Below are positions 4,645-5,649 of a stretch of DNA of 5,649 nucleotides, piece after piece. Position numbers and translations under genes: made by a program. Source of the DNA: Clostridia bacterium (GTDB lineage Bacteria > Bacillota > Clostridia > Clostridiales > Clostridiaceae); assembly GCA_009930125.1 (NCBI GenBank), contig RZYZ01000139.1, positions 1-5,649 of the forward strand. Direction: 5' to 3'. The notes under the pieces were generated by a model. The model saw only the letters and a list, made by a program, of their open reading frames with translations, had not been told where the DNA came from and did not search any database. The stretch's first letter is position 1. Each line of letters begins with the position of its first letter.

Positions 4645-5649
4645 ATGACGAATGAATTGACTGGAAAGGAAGTTGAGACAGTTCGAGATATAGACTATTT
4701 AAAGCTTTTGGCAAGACAGTATCCTACCATCAGTGATGCGACGACGGAAATCATCAATCTTCAGGCGATCCTGGATCTGCCCAAGGGCACCGAGCATTAC
4801 ATCTCGGATGTACACGGAGAATTCGAGTCTTTTCGCCATGTGCTGAAGAACGCGTCAGGGGTCATCCGAAACAAGATCAACGATCTTTACGGAAATACCT
4901 TGAGAGAATCAGAAAAGAGGGCTCTGGCCACACTGATCTATTATCCTGCGGAGAAGCTCGATATGCTGGACATCAATGAGAGAGAGATCGACGACTGGTA
5001 CAGGATTCATCTTTTCCGGCTCATCGAAGTCTGCAAGAGAGTATCTTCCAAATACACCAGGTCCAAGGTGAGAAAAGCCTTCCCGAAGGAGTTCGCCTAT
5101 ATCCTGGATGAACTGCTCAATGAGAACGAAGATCGAATCAACAAGTATGATTATTACAACAAGATCATTGAGACCATCATCGATCTGGATCGCGCAAGGG
5201 CCTTCATCATCGCTATATCCAACCTCATACAGCGGTTTGCTGTGGATCGGCTGCATATCATCGGAGACATCTACGACAGAGGCCCTGGAGCGGATATCAT
5301 CATGGACATGCTGAAGGAGTATCATTCTCTGGACATCCAGTGGGGAAATCACGATATGATCTGGATGGGCGCCTGTGCAGGCAGTGAAGCGCTCATCGCA
5401 AGTGTGGTGCGAATCACAGCCCGATACAATCATCTGGAGCTTCTGGAAGACCGCTACGGCATCAATCTTCTTCCCCTGGCCACCTTCGCCATGGAAAACT
5501 ACGGAAGCGAAGAGCTTTCGAAGTTCATGCCTAAAGGGGTGGAAGTCACCGAGAAGAACCAGAAGGAACTGGAACTCATCGCCAAGATCCACAAGGCGAT
5601 TTTTCTCATCCAGATGAAGGTGGAAGCGGAGATCATCTACAGACATCCG
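4645..5649 (+). CDS. fbp: Fructose-1,6-bisphosphatase class III, N-terminal part (cut by window edge)
   Basis: The first 335 residues of a class III fructose-1,6-bisphosphatase are present; the reading frame is open to the last base. Bacillus subtilis Fbp is about 670 residues, so roughly half is seen. The enzyme hydrolyses fructose 1,6-bisphosphate to fructose 6-phosphate and phosphate in gluconeogenesis, in the cytoplasm. Class III enzymes use the metal-dependent calcineurin-like phosphoesterase fold, and its motifs appear in order: SDVHGE (54-59), GDIYDRG (207-213) and GNHD (234-237). The long helical insert between the first and second motifs is typical of this class. The ATG at 4645 follows GGGGG (4632-4636) at 8 bases, a weak ribosome binding site. 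An out-of-frame ATG at 4641 overlaps this start and would end after four codons. The gene has its own likely promoter after the YbaK-family terminator. Family assignment is firm. Confidence 0.95.
   Translation, partial: MTNELTGKEVETVRDIDYLKLLARQYPTISDATTEIINLQAILDLPKGTEHYISDVHGEFESFRHVLKNASGVIRNKINDLYGNTLRESEKRALATLIYYPAEKLDMLDINEREIDDWYRIHLFRLIEVCKRVSSKYTRSKVRKAFPKEFAYILDELLNENEDRINKYDYYNKIIETIIDLDRARAFIIAISNLIQRFAVDRLHIIGDIYDRGPGADIIMDMLKEYHSLDIQWGNHDMIWMGACAGSEALIASVVRITARYNHLELLEDRYGINLLPLATFAMENYGSEELSKFMPKGVEVTEKNQKELELIAKIHKAIFLIQMKVEAEIIYRHP

Noticed and set aside
4463..4714. 83-codon minus-strand frame across the fbp leader
   Set aside because: It overlaps the end of the YbaK-family gene, a terminator, the fbp promoter and the fbp start, with no supporting signals.
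4909..5646. Long open antisense frame (245 codons, minus strand) opposite fbp
   Set aside because: It lies wholly within the well-supported fbp coding region, has no recognisable domain and no ribosome binding site, and is explained by the codon composition of the sense gene.

Overview
The window holds five protein-coding genes, four complete and one cut by the right edge, in an ordinary chromosomal layout with short intergenic regions. Moderate GC content, strong AGGAGG-type ribosome binding sites, compact rho-independent terminators, a PucR/CdaR-type regulator and a class III (Fbp-type) fructose-1,6-bisphosphatase together suggest a Bacillota (Firmicutes) chromosome, most likely of the Clostridia or a related gut/anaerobe lineage. 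This is inferred from gene content and signals; there is no rRNA or other taxonomic marker.

Layout. 24-1613 (+): a 529-residue transcriptional regulator with a PucR-type C-terminal helix-turn-helix. 1633-1659: a bidirectional terminator between convergent genes. 1686-2894 (-; possibly starting at a TTG at 2939): a 12-helix major facilitator superfamily transporter. 2895-3138: a divergent intergenic region with a promoter for each side and several short repeats. 3139-3897 (+): an NAD(P)-dependent short-chain dehydrogenase/reductase, followed by a strong terminator (3951-3982). 4045-4518 (+): a YbaK/EbsC-family aminoacyl-tRNA editing domain protein, with a short terminator that begins inside its stop codon. 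4645-5649 (+): the N-terminal half of class III fructose-1,6-bisphosphatase, running off the right edge.

How the genes relate. Apart from the divergent transporter/dehydrogenase pair, each gene appears to be its own transcription unit. The divergent pair could share control and could form a small uptake-plus-oxidoreduction module for an unknown substrate. The PucR-type regulator next to it is a possible but unproven controller. The tRNA-editing protein and the gluconeogenic phosphatase are housekeeping functions.

I see no CRISPR array, tRNA or rRNA gene, insertion sequence, phage gene or defence system, and no convincing evidence for a previously undescribed system. The points most worth a second look are the possible leaderless start of the transporter gene, with nested inverted repeats covering its promoter; the repeats in the divergent intergenic region; and the unassigned sensory half of the regulator.
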